This document shows positions 1-8,293 of a stretch of DNA of 64,000 nucleotides, in pieces (positions within the stretch are counted from its first letter, which is position 1; each line of letters opens with the position of its first letter). A model generated the notes under the pieces. It was not told the DNA's origin and did not search any database. It saw only the letters and a list, made by a program, of their open reading frames with translations. This stretch comes from WTFY01 sp965220875 (GTDB taxonomy: Bacteria > Pseudomonadota > Gammaproteobacteria > UBA4575): positions 1,981,001 to 2,045,000 of the forward strand of contig OZ244849.1 in NCBI GenBank assembly GCA_965220875.1, read 5' to 3'. The position numbers were made by a program, and so were the translations under genes.

Positions 1-1439
1 ACCAATTGTGGTGCAAATGTATCACCATTACCAAACTTTCCAAGTGAATCTACACGCCCCGAAATTTTCAAGGAACCTTGCTCATCGATTAATCCCAGGT
101 CACCCGTCCGTACCCAACCTTCCGCGTCCTTGGCTGCTGCCGTAGCATTTGGATGGCCATAGTATTCCTTGAATGTGTTAATGCCCCTGAAGGCTATTTC
201 TCCATCCTCATAGCGCCTGATCTCCACACCCGGAAGAGGAGCACCCATCACAAACTCACCGTTCGGACTGTTAATCTGGCTAGGGCCCTGAACGCAAATA
301 AATCCAGCACTTTCAGCAGTTCCGTAAGCTTTTTTCAGGTGCACACCGATGCTGCGATAAAAGTTGAAAATTTCACTGCTCATGATATCGCCACCTGTTA
401 ATGCCTTACGCAATCTGGATAAGCCGTAGACATTTTTGAGGGGTGAAAACATCAATATGCTTCCAACCTTGAACCAGAAACTATCTAGTCCGCTGATTTT
501 TCCAGTTTTAAGAAACTTCTCACGGTTACCACGCGCAACGGCAAACCACTTGTTGAAGGACTTGGTACTTGAACGCTGGGACCGGGCAATAATTTCCGAA
601 TACAACTGCTTGTAGAAGTGTGGTGGTGCGTAAAGTATCGTAGGACCAATTTCACGCAAGTCATTCATTATAGTTTCGTTGCTTTCAGGACAATTAACCG
701 TGAAACCCTTCAGCAGCCATAATGCATAGGTAAACAAAAGTCCTGCTGCATAAGACATGGGCATGAAAGCAATAACTTGTTCCTCTTGCCGTATCCTTTC
801 CTGCTCGGCCAAGGCCTTGGCAGTATTTATCATGCTCCCATGGGTGTGAACAGAGCCACGCTCCTGGCCAGATACACCAGATGTGTACAAGATAAACGCA
901 TCGGTATCCTCTGTGATTTTCCCGATTGTCTCATCAAACAAGCTGGGATGCTGAGACTTGTGCTTCTCACCCGATATCTGCAACTCTTCAAAACTGCTCA
1001 AATGAGTATGGTCATACTCCTGCATGCCTCGACCGTTATAATAAATCACTTCGCTAAGGTTCTTGCACTGGTCAATTACATTGTACAGAGCGTCAACCTG
1101 CTGCTGGTCTTGAACGATGGCAAACTTGGCCTCGCAATTATTGAGGTAGGAAATAAGCTCTTCAGTATTGGAATCTGGATGGACAGGTACAGGAACTGCT
1201 CCCAGGGTCTGAACCGCTATCATAGCCAAGTAGAGTTCAGGAATATTGCTTCCGATTATGGCTACTTTTTCACCTGCTGACAGGCCCTTCGAAGCTAAGC
1301 CATAAGCACATTTCTCTACAACGGGACTCGCCTCTCCCCATGTCCACTCGTGCCACAGACCAAGTCGCTTGACCCGCAGGGCCGTATCGTTTGCACGACT
1401 TTTAAACTGCTGTTGGAATAGACTTGGAATTGTTTCCAT
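1..1439 (-). CDS. AMP-dependent acyl-CoA synthetase (class I adenylate-forming), C-terminus cut by window edge
   Basis: The reading frame opens at an ATG at 1439, preceded by a purine-rich AAGGGATG stretch, and runs off the left edge without a stop, so about 479 codons are present. It reads METIPSLFQQQFKSRANDTA and carries the adenylate-forming P-loop motif YTSGTSGQERGSVHTHGSM, a second core motif YGTAESAGF, and the late core motif GWVRTGDLG just before the edge. Enzymes of this family activate a carboxylic acid to an acyl-AMP and transfer it to CoA. The overall layout resembles long-chain fatty-acid CoA ligases of roughly 600 residues, so about 100 C-terminal residues should lie outside the window. 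The substrate cannot be read from the sequence. The gene is isolated: about 500 bp of AT-rich DNA separates it from tadA. Confidence 0.85.
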   Translation of the reverse strand, partial: METIPSLFQQQFKSRANDTALRVKRLGLWHEWTWGEASPVVEKCAYGLASKGLSAGEKVAIIGSNIPELYLAMIAVQTLGAVPVPVHPDSNTEELISYLNNCEAKFAIVQDQQQVDALYNVIDQCKNLSEVIYYNGRGMQEYDHTHLSSFEELQISGEKHKSQHPSLFDETIGKITEDTDAFILYTSGVSGQERGSVHTHGSMINTAKALAEQERIRQEEQVIAFMPMSYAAGLLFTYALWLLKGFTVNCPESNETIMNDLREIGPTILYAPPHFYKQLYSEIIARSQRSSTKSFNKWFAVARGNREKFLKTGKISGLDSFWFKVGSILMFSPLKNVYGLSRLRKALTGGDIMSSEIFNFYRSIGVHLKKAYGTAESAGFICVQGPSQINSPNGEFVMGAPLPGVEIRRYEDGEIAFRGINTFKEYYGHPNATAAAKDAEGWVRTGDLGLIDEQGSLKISGRVDSLGKFGNGDTFAPQL

Positions 1440-1944
1440 GAAAGCTACATCCCTTTTCTGGAATTCTTGATGCAAGCTAGCTGCTCATTGCAAGCCACTA
1501 ACTTCCAATTTATCAACTTTGAAATCTCAAAACTTACAGTATGATTTAATTCCACTCGCCTGACTTATTCTTTCTTCCCTTACGCTTTCGCTTACCTAGA
1601 GCAATAGGGCTTAAACATCAACTGTAATTCTTATTGTTTTATTTCCTGAAGCTCGATTTTTCTCTCTAGTTCGCAGCTTTCAGTAGGCTGTAAACTTACA
1701 CCAGTAAACCAATGCTTTGCAAGCATTGTATGCACAGATTGCGATTTATTCTGAAATTTTTTCAAGGATGTAATTTATAAATTTTTTGTTTTCTCCTGCC
1801 AATTTATCCACGTACTGTTTTTCAAGCAAATCATTTCATACCAAGATACACGCAAGGATTTACGAGTCCTACAGAACCTTCAACCAAATATAAGAAATAA
1901 ACCTTAAAATATCCTCTATATTTTTGTTATTTATATGATTTTAT
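1440..1944. other. AT-rich intergenic stretch without a recognised gene
   Basis: About 500 bp of AT-rich DNA between the acyl-CoA synthetase start and the tadA stop. I see no convincing coding frame. The only structure noticed is a short perfect hairpin at 1710-1728 (8-bp arms, TGC loop) without a T-tract. The stretch presumably holds the promoter of the acyl-CoA synthetase gene, but I could not pick -35/-10 boxes with confidence. Confidence 0.5.
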
Positions 1945-2373
1945 TTATCTACGCAACCTGAAAAATTCTTTTAGCAGCAAGCTACACTCCCGTTCCAAGA
2001 TTCCACCAGTAATTTCAACGGCATGATTATGCCTTCGGTCAGACATCAGATTGAAGGCAGAACCTGCTGCTCCCGTACTGGGATCATGTGCCCCGAATAC
2101 CAGCCTTTTGATTCTAGCCTGAAGAATTGCACCGGCGCACATTACGCAGGGTTCCAAGGTTACAAACAAAGTAGCGCCTGGCATTCGGTAATTTCCCAAA
2201 TATCTGGCAGCAAGACGGATGGCAACTATTTCAGCATGTGCACTTGGATCATTTGCACGTATAGGCTGATTGAATCCTTTTCCGATGATACAGCCCTCAT
2301 GTACAACCACTGCACCTACCGGTACCTCATCGCACACCTGAGCTTGCTGTGCTAAATCCAATGCCTCACGCAT
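1945..2373 (-). CDS. tadA: tRNA-specific adenosine deaminase TadA (A34 to I34)
   Basis: A 142-residue cytidine/deoxycytidylate-deaminase-fold protein with both zinc motifs: HAEIVAIR (His ligand and catalytic Glu) and PCVMCAGAI (two Cys ligands). It would convert wobble adenosine to inosine in tRNA-Arg(ACG). It lies 48 bp downstream of guaA on the same strand and may be cotranscribed with it. The first ATG (2373) gives a protein starting MREALDLAQQA, but the open frame continues upstream with THFADDKFW. That matches the usual TadA N-terminus, where the Met is preceded by a conserved FW/YW pair. No ATG, GTG or TTG is available before the in-frame stop upstream; only a CTG at 2413-2415 is. The true start may therefore be that CTG, or the first helix may be shortened. 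Confidence 0.9.
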   Translation of the reverse strand: MREALDLAQQAQVCDEVPVGAVVVHEGCIIGKGFNQPIRANDPSAHAEIVAIRLAARYLGNYRMPGATLFVTLEPCVMCAGAILQARIKRLVFGAHDPSTGAAGSAFNLMSDRRHNHAVEITGGILERECSLLLKEFFRLRR

Positions 2374-2421
2374 CCAGAATTTGTCGTCAGCAAAATGTGT
2401 TCCTGATCCCGACAGTACAGT

Positions 2422-3996
2422 TCACTCCCACTCAATTGTAGCCGGGGGCTTCCCAGAAATATCGTAAGTCACTCTGGAAATTCCACTCACTTCATTGATG
2501 ATTCGCCTCGAGACATGATCAAGAAACTCATAAGGAAGCCGCGCCCAGCTTGCAGTCATAAAATCAGTAGTCTCTACAGCACGTAGAGCAATCACATTTT
2601 CATACCTTCTACCGTCACCCATGACACCTACGGACTTTACCGGCAAGAGTACTGCAAAGGCCTGCGAAACCTGGTCATACAAGGAATTTTGCTTGAGCTC
2701 AGAAATAAAAATGTCGTCTGCATGTCTCAACAGGTCCGCAAGCTTCTTATTTACAGAACCTAATATGCGTACCCCGAGACCTGGCCCAGGAAATGGGTGT
2801 CGAGAAACAATCTCACTGGGTAATCCTAGCTGAAAACCTATCTTACGAACTTCGTCCTTAAACAATTCTTTAAGTGGCTCAATAAGCTTTAGCTTCATAT
2901 TTTTTGGCAATCCCGCTACGTTGTGATGGGATTTGATCAAGTGTGCTTTACCTGTTGCTGCACCTGCAGACTCGATGACATCCGGATAGATCGTTCCCTG
3001 TGCAAGCCACTTGACATCACGGAGTTTTGCTGCTTCACACTCAAAGGTTTCGATAAACAGATTCCCTATCATGACTCGTTTTTTTTCTGGATCTTCAACT
3101 CCCTTGAGCGCACTGAAAAATTGCCGCTCTGCGTTCACACGGATGACTTTCACGCCCAAGTGCCGGTCAAAAGCCTGCATAATCATATCACCCTCATTTA
3201 GACGCATCAGGCCTGTATCAACAAAAATACAAGTCAATTGATCACCTACCGCCTCGTGCAGAAGTGCAGCGACAACAGATGAGTCAACTCCCCCAGATAA
3301 TGCCAGCAAAACTTTGTCGCTGCCCACCCGAAGCTTTATTCTCTCGCTGTATTCCCGAATGACATTTGTAGCTGTCCAACTCGTGTCACAACCGCATATC
3401 GAGTGTACAAACCGCTTCAGAATCCTTCTGCCCTGTTTGGTATGCGTGACTTCAGGGTGAAACTGCAGGCCGAACAATCTTTTCTGTTCGTTTGCAATAG
3501 CTGCAATAGGAGAACTACTGGTGCTCCCTATAACTTTAAATCCATCAGGAAGTCTTACCACCTGGTCACCGTGAGACATCCAGACATCCAAGACACAAGT
3601 TCCATTTTGCATTCTGCTGTCGCTGATGCCACCAAGCAATTCGGAGTCTGATTCCATCCTGACCTGGGCATGACCAAATTCCCGCAGCCCTGAAACCTTC
3701 ACTTCCCCTCCCATTTGTTTTGCCATGGCATGCATGCCATAGCAAATACCCAGCACAGGCACACCCTGATCAAGTGCCGGCTCAACTTCATAGAATGAAT
3801 CATTGGCAGCGACTGATTCCGGGCCCCCTGATAAGACGATACCTTTTGGTTGGAAAGCCTTGATCATTTCAACTGAGACATCACAAGGGTGTATTTCACA
3901 GTACGTGCCAAGTTCACGGATGCACCTGGCGATCAATTGGGTATATTGGGACCCAAAATCTAGAATCAATACCTTGTCCGCTTGAATATCAGTCAT
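2422..3996 (-). CDS. guaA: GMP synthase (glutamine-hydrolysing)
   Basis: A 524-residue protein that aminates XMP to GMP using glutamine and ATP, the last step of guanine nucleotide synthesis. The N-terminal class I amidotransferase domain (residues about 8-200) shows the catalytic Cys in PVLGICYGMHAMA and the His/Glu pair in FHPEVTHT. The ATP-pyrophosphatase P-loop is ALSGGVDSSVVAALLH (near residue 235), and the C-terminal dimerisation domain ends with KPPATIEWE, as GuaA proteins usually do. Length is normal for the family (about 525). It follows guaB by 50 bp on the same strand, the common guaBA arrangement, so both are probably transcribed from the guaB promoter. Confidence 0.97.
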   Translation of the reverse strand: MTDIQADKVLILDFGSQYTQLIARCIRELGTYCEIHPCDVSVEMIKAFQPKGIVLSGGPESVAANDSFYEVEPALDQGVPVLGICYGMHAMAKQMGGEVKVSGLREFGHAQVRMESDSELLGGISDSRMQNGTCVLDVWMSHGDQVVRLPDGFKVIGSTSSSPIAAIANEQKRLFGLQFHPEVTHTKQGRRILKRFVHSICGCDTSWTATNVIREYSERIKLRVGSDKVLLALSGGVDSSVVAALLHEAVGDQLTCIFVDTGLMRLNEGDMIMQAFDRHLGVKVIRVNAERQFFSALKGVEDPEKKRVMIGNLFIETFECEAAKLRDVKWLAQGTIYPDVIESAGAATGKAHLIKSHHNVAGLPKNMKLKLIEPLKELFKDEVRKIGFQLGLPSEIVSRHPFPGPGLGVRILGSVNKKLADLLRHADDIFISELKQNSLYDQVSQAFAVLLPVKSVGVMGDGRRYENVIALRAVETTDFMTASWARLPYEFLDHVSRRIINEVSGISRVTYDISGKPPATIEWE

Positions 3997-4046
3997 AACT
4001 TCATGCTAACAGAATAGATAGATGTAACTGCCAGCAGCCCAACTAT

Positions 4047-5504
4047 TCATTCAAGGTGGTAATTGGGTGCTTCTTTGGTGATTGTTACATCATGCACATG
4101 GCTTTCGCGGAACCCTGCAGATGAAATTTTCACAAACTCCGGCTTGGTTCGCATTTCTTCAATTTCTGAACAGCCTACATAGCCCATGCTTGAACGCAAA
4201 CCGCCTACAAGCTGCTGAATGATAGTAACCACAGTTCCTCTGTATGGTACCCGCCCCTCGATTCCTTCAGGAACAAATTTACCTTTTCCAGAACCTTCAT
4301 CCTGGAAATAGCGATCTCCAGAGCCTTCCTGCATAGCTGACAAGGAACCCATACCACGATAAGTCTTGTAAGAACGCCCCTGATAAAGCTCGACTTCGCC
4401 CGGTGCTTCTTTGGTACCTGCAAAAAGACCCCCAATCATGACAGCATTGGCACCTGCTGCAATTGCTTTGGCCACATCACCTGAATAGCGTATACCGCCA
4501 TCAGCGATGATTGGAACTTCAGAATTGATTGCCTGATGCACATTATCTATTGCACTAATTTGCGGCACACCCACACCCGCCACGATCCTTGTTGTACAGA
4601 TTGAACCCGGCCCTATTCCAACCTTAACCGCATCAGCACCTGCTTGGATAAGATCTTTTGCAGCTTCTCCTGTTGCGATATTGCCGCCGATAACCTGAAT
4701 TTTGGGGTATTCAGCCTTGATCCAGCGTATGCATTCAAACACAGTGCTCGAATGTCCGTGAGCTGTATCAACTACAAGCACATCTGCGCCTGCCTGCACC
4801 AGTCCGTGAACACGCTGTTCTTTATCAGGCCCGACTCCCACTGCAGCACCAACAAGCAACCTTCCTTCTTCATCCTTGCATGCGTGGGGAAAATCTGTCG
4901 ATTTCTGAATATCCTTCACGGTAATCAGGCCTCGCAATTCAAAGTTATCATTTACTACCAAGATTTTTTCTATGCGATGCACATGCAACAAGGCCTGGAT
5001 CTCATCTTTTCCTGCACCTTCTTTGACGGTGACCAGGTTTTCCTGTGTTGTCATTATCTTTGATACCGGCTCATCCTTGCGGGTTTCAAATCGCAAATCG
5101 CGACTGGTCACAATACCTACTAAAGATTCACCTTCCACGACAGGCACACCTGAAATGTTCTCTCTGCGAGTGAGTTCCAGTACTTCACCGATACTGCTAC
5201 TGGGATCGACACATATAGGGTCCTTGATTACACCGCTTTCAAACTTCTTGACCATCCGCACCTCGTCTATTTGGTCTGAAATCGAAAGATTTTTGTGAAT
5301 CACGCCGAGTCCACCTTCCTGGGCAATCGAGATTGCAAGACGGCCTTCGGTCACCGTATCCATTGCAGAAGAAAGCAGTGGTATGTTGAGACTGATATTG
5401 CGGGTGAGCTGGGTAGTAAGACCTACATCTCTTGGTAATACGCTCGAGGAGGCCGGGACTAGAGATACATCATCAAACGTCAAAGCATCATATTTAATTT
5501 GCAT
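4047..5504 (-). CDS. guaB: Inosine-5'-monophosphate dehydrogenase
   Basis: A 485-residue enzyme oxidising IMP to XMP with NAD, the committed step to guanine nucleotides. The TIM barrel begins LTFDDVSLVPA and is interrupted by a pair of CBS repeats (about residues 95-205, DPICVDPSSSIGEVLEL and the following repeat). The catalytic cysteine lies in the loop GIGPGSICTTRIVAG, and the flap region includes YRGMGSLSAM. Length matches the family. It is the first gene of a guaB-guaA(-tadA) unit and is divergent from xseA. A good promoter lies just upstream, leaving a leader of only about 20 nt. Confidence 0.97.
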   Translation of the reverse strand: MQIKYDALTFDDVSLVPASSSVLPRDVGLTTQLTRNISLNIPLLSSAMDTVTEGRLAISIAQEGGLGVIHKNLSISDQIDEVRMVKKFESGVIKDPICVDPSSSIGEVLELTRRENISGVPVVEGESLVGIVTSRDLRFETRKDEPVSKIMTTQENLVTVKEGAGKDEIQALLHVHRIEKILVVNDNFELRGLITVKDIQKSTDFPHACKDEEGRLLVGAAVGVGPDKEQRVHGLVQAGADVLVVDTAHGHSSTVFECIRWIKAEYPKIQVIGGNIATGEAAKDLIQAGADAVKVGIGPGSICTTRIVAGVGVPQISAIDNVHQAINSEVPIIADGGIRYSGDVAKAIAAGANAVMIGGLFAGTKEAPGEVELYQGRSYKTYRGMGSLSAMQEGSGDRYFQDEGSGKGKFVPEGIEGRVPYRGTVVTIIQQLVGGLRSSMGYVGCSEIEEMRTKPEFVKISSAGFRESHVHDVTITKEAPNYHLE

Positions 5505-5532
5505 AAGTGGTCCTGTGCCGTATTAGTGGCTT

Positions 5533-5561
5533 ATTATAAGGATTGCACATATCACGGTAAA
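5533..5561 (-). promoter_or_regulatory. Sigma-70-type promoter for guaB
   Basis: On the minus strand a perfect -10 box TATAAT (5533-5538) lies 17 bp from a -35-like TTTACC (5556-5561). Transcription would start near 5526, about 20 nt before the guaB ATG. No regulator site was identified. Confidence 0.6.
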
Positions 5562-5615
5562 CTTGCGCTAATACCAGGTAAAACCTGCTCACGACAGCAG
5601 AACCGTACAATCCTT

Positions 5616-6968
5616 ATGGACCCTACACAACCAGATTTCACTCATAAAAAACATCCTGTCTATTCTGTTCGAAAACTCAATCAGGCAGTGAAACAGCTGT
5701 TGCTGCAAACTTTCCCATTGCTTTGGGTGGAAGGAGAACTCTCCAACATCTCGCGACCTGCTTCAGGTCACATGTATTTCTCCCTGAAGGATGAGCATGC
5801 TCAGGTACGCAGTGTCATGTTCCAGAGCGCCAACAGCCATCTGACCTTTCAGGCCAAAGAAGGAATGAGCGTACTCGTGAAGGCGCGTGTCGGCCTGTAT
5901 GAGCCTCGAGGAGAGTATCAACTTATTGTAGAGCATATGGAAGAAGCGGGTGTCGGCGTTTTACAGCGCAGATTTGAAGCATTGAAACGCAAGCTTGACA
6001 AGGAAGGATTATTCAGCTCCCAACACAAACAGACATTGCCTCCCTTTCCCGCATCACTATGCATCGTAACTTCGGCTACCGGTGCAGCACTTCGCGACAT
6101 TCTAAGTGTACTGGGCAGAAGATTCCCACTACTCAAGATAAAGGTATATGCCACCCCAGTACAAGGTGATGCTTGTGCCGACGCAGTAGTGGAAGCCATA
6201 CATGCCATCAATCAAAACAAAGACGGGGAGTTGATTATACTGGCGCGGGGTGGCGGTTCAATTGAAGACCTTTGGGCCTTTAATGAAGAACCCGTGGCAC
6301 GTGCAATTTTTGCTTCGAAGCTACCCATCGTCACAGGCATCGGACATGAGGTAGATTTTACTATTGCAGATTTTGTTGCAGATCTGCGTGCACCGACTCC
6401 TTCAGCAGCTGCCGAGATGGTCGTTCCACATGCACGCTCTGTCCTTGAAAGTCTTAAGCACAGCGGTGGTACTCTAAACCGTCTGATCAACACGGCAGTA
6501 GGCAACCTCCATCAAACAGTGGACTGGTTAACGAAACGACTTGATCAGTTACACCCTAATCTGACTGTACGGAATAACTGGCAATTTCTAATAGAACTTC
6601 AAAGGCGTCTTCTTAGCGCCACAAGCCATCAAATTTCTGACCACGATAAAAGGTTCATCAGTTTGTTGATTCGATTTGAGAAGTTGTCTCCAAAAGCGTA
6701 TGTGGATGAATCCTGTATCACTCTCTCACACTTGTATTGGCAACTGGAAAATTTCTTATCTAAACGAATTGAGCAACTTCAGTATCAGCTTGAGAAACAG
6801 GTTTGCGCATTGGACACTGCCAGTCCCCTGGCTACTTTAAACCGGGGCTACTCAATAGTTACATTGAAGAAAGACGGGAAAATTTTACGTGATACAAAAC
6901 AAGCCTACCCTGATGACGCAATCATCATTCAACTGGCAAGAGGCCACCTCAATGCGCATATAGACTGA
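5616..6968 (+). CDS. xseA: Exodeoxyribonuclease VII large subunit
   Basis: With the ATG at 5616 the protein is 450 residues (MDPTQPDFTHKKHPVYSVRK), the usual XseA length. The N-terminal OB-fold reads WVEGELSNISRPASGHMYFSLKD, and the nuclease core includes TGIGHEVDFTIADFVADLRAPTPSAAAE. The subunit forms the catalytic part of the XseA/XseB single-strand exonuclease that trims DNA ends during repair. The open frame extends upstream to 5499, but that start would overlap the guaB coding region and its promoter and would add about 39 residues not typical of the family, so 5616 is preferred. xseB is not in the window. An intrinsic terminator follows directly. Confidence 0.93.
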   Translation: MDPTQPDFTHKKHPVYSVRKLNQAVKQLLLQTFPLLWVEGELSNISRPASGHMYFSLKDEHAQVRSVMFQSANSHLTFQAKEGMSVLVKARVGLYEPRGEYQLIVEHMEEAGVGVLQRRFEALKRKLDKEGLFSSQHKQTLPPFPASLCIVTSATGAALRDILSVLGRRFPLLKIKVYATPVQGDACADAVVEAIHAINQNKDGELIILARGGGSIEDLWAFNEEPVARAIFASKLPIVTGIGHEVDFTIADFVADLRAPTPSAAAEMVVPHARSVLESLKHSGGTLNRLINTAVGNLHQTVDWLTKRLDQLHPNLTVRNNWQFLIELQRRLLSATSHQISDHDKRFISLLIRFEKLSPKAYVDESCITLSHLYWQLENFLSKRIEQLQYQLEKQVCALDTASPLATLNRGYSIVTLKKDGKILRDTKQAYPDDAIIIQLARGHLNAHID

Positions 6969-6976
6969 CATGTTGT

Positions 6977-7000
6977 TCATCTGGCCTGCCAGATGATTTT
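6977..7000 (+). terminator. Intrinsic terminator of xseA
   Basis: A perfect 8-bp stem (TCATCTGG / CCAGATGA) with the loop CCTG, followed by TTTT, starts 8 bp after the xseA stop. Confidence 0.75.
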
Positions 7001-7092
7001 AAAAATACACATTCGTTAATTTGATCGCAGGTGGTTCTTGCCAGACTGCTTATTATCTGGTATCAAGGCGGCTGATTTGAGAAGAGGGATCT

Positions 7093-7992
7093 ATGGTCGT
7101 AAAAAAATCAGTTACCCGGAAAAAAACAGCAGTCAAAAAGAAGACTAGTACCAAACCACGTGCTGCTGGAAAAAAATCAGCCGGTAAAGCAGTAGCAAAA
7201 AAGAAAGTTGCCACTAAACGGCGTGCGGCTGCCAAAAAACCTGCTGCTGCTAAACCCAAACAAGCAGGAAAAAGAAAACCTGTAACAAAATCAGGGGCTA
7301 AGGCCCGTACAGCCACAAAGAAACCTGCAGCTCCAAAGAAATCTTCAGCTCCAAAGAAACCTTCAGCCACGAAAGTAACTGTTAAAAAGAAAGCTGCCAC
7401 TAAACGGCGTGCGGCTGTTAAAAAACCTGCTGCTGCTAAACCCAAACAAGCAGGAAAAAGAAAACCTGTAACTTCAAAATCATCTCAGCCGAGATCACAA
7501 GAGAAAATACTGCTTGCTGCTAAAGAAGAGAAAAAGAAAAAGCGCATACAACTTCTAAAAAAACGTGCTACTGCTACCCTCCCAGTTGAAGGCATACCTG
7601 CCTATACTGCACACCGTGGTGAAAGTTATATGAGCCCAAAACAGCTTGAACACTTTCGCAACATTCTATTGCGCTGGAAGCAGGAGCTTCTTGAAGAAGT
7701 CAGTCGAACAGTAGACCATATGAAAAAAGATGCCAGTCAGTTCGCCGACCCGGCTGACAGGGCAACACAAGAAGAGGAGTTTAGCCTAGAACTAAGAACA
7801 CGTGACCGTGAAGGCAAACTCGTAAGAAAAATCAATCAGACTCTAGCCGCTATTGATGCAGATGAATATGGTTACTGCGAAGCATGTGGAGTTGAGATTG
7901 GTATCAAGAGACTTGAGGCACGCCCAACCGCAACCTTATGTATCGACTGCAAAACACTCCAGGAAATCAAGGAAAAACAAAACTATACGTGA
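7093..7992 (+). CDS. dksA: DksA-type RNA polymerase-binding factor with a histone H1-like Lys/Ala N-terminal tail
   Basis: A 299-residue protein in two parts. Residues from about 180 on are a full DksA: coiled coil starting MSPKQLEHFRNILLRWKQ, the acidic tip DPADRATQEEEF with the paired Asp residues that act in the polymerase secondary channel, and the C4 zinc finger GYCEACGVEIG...CIDCK. DksA works with ppGpp to redirect transcription, notably at rRNA promoters. Residues 1 to about 160 are almost only Lys, Ala, Pro, Thr and Arg in KKxAAKK-like repeats, as in bacterial histone H1-like proteins. This part contains a near-perfect internal duplication. E. coli DksA is about 150 residues, so the tail doubles the protein. 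The tail probably binds DNA or RNA nonspecifically; this is an inference from composition. The gene is monocistronic. Confidence 0.85.
   Translation: MVVKKSVTRKKTAVKKKTSTKPRAAGKKSAGKAVAKKKVATKRRAAAKKPAAAKPKQAGKRKPVTKSGAKARTATKKPAAPKKSSAPKKPSATKVTVKKKAATKRRAAVKKPAAAKPKQAGKRKPVTSKSSQPRSQEKILLAAKEEKKKKRIQLLKKRATATLPVEGIPAYTAHRGESYMSPKQLEHFRNILLRWKQELLEEVSRTVDHMKKDASQFADPADRATQEEEFSLELRTRDREGKLVRKINQTLAAIDADEYGYCEACGVEIGIKRLEARPTATLCIDCKTLQEIKEKQNYT
7201..7472 (+). repeat. 86-bp direct repeat inside the dksA tail (7201-7286 and 7387-7472)
   Basis: The two copies differ at only three positions and are offset by 186 bp (62 codons), so the frame is kept. Each encodes KK(V/A)ATKRRAA(A/V)KKPAAAKPKQAGKRKPVT. 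It reflects a recent tandem or segmental duplication and is a likely site of length variation between strains. Confidence 0.9.
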
Positions 7993-8046
7993 CCGATGAT
8001 TCGAGGATATACGCTTAATTCCTTTTTTCTGCAGTAATTATTTCGC

Positions 8047-8262
8047 TTAACTATCTTGGTTTTTGCCCCATCTCCAAGGATCTTCTTTGGCGACAGCAAA
8101 AAATATCCAAAAATTCCCCACAAGCATCACGATAAGCAGTGCAGCGCCACCCAAGGCCCATAACACATCACGATGATTCTCTACAAAGCCACCGAAATGC
8201 AGTATCACGACAAACACAGCACTCCATAATGCCATGACAAACAAAGCTTGAATTGTACGCAT
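8047..8262 (-). CDS. Small two-helix membrane protein of unknown function
   Basis: A 71-residue protein with two hydrophobic segments (roughly residues 5-25 and 32-56) joined by a short polar loop FVENHRDV, and a charged tail KEDPWRWGKNQDS. I do not recognise the family. It starts 31 bp after the stop of the ferredoxin reductase gene on the same strand and is the last gene of the putative monooxygenase operon. A role as a membrane partner of that system is only an inference from position. Confidence 0.6.
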   Translation of the reverse strand: MRTIQALFVMALWSAVFVVILHFGGFVENHRDVLWALGGAALLIVMLVGNFWIFFAVAKEDPWRWGKNQDS

Positions 8263-8293
8263 ACTTTTCTCCTATGAACTTTCCAACCTCATG

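Noticed and set aside
1710..1728. Short perfect hairpin in the left intergenic region.
   Set aside because: AT-rich, no T-tract, too short to call a terminator or RNA gene.
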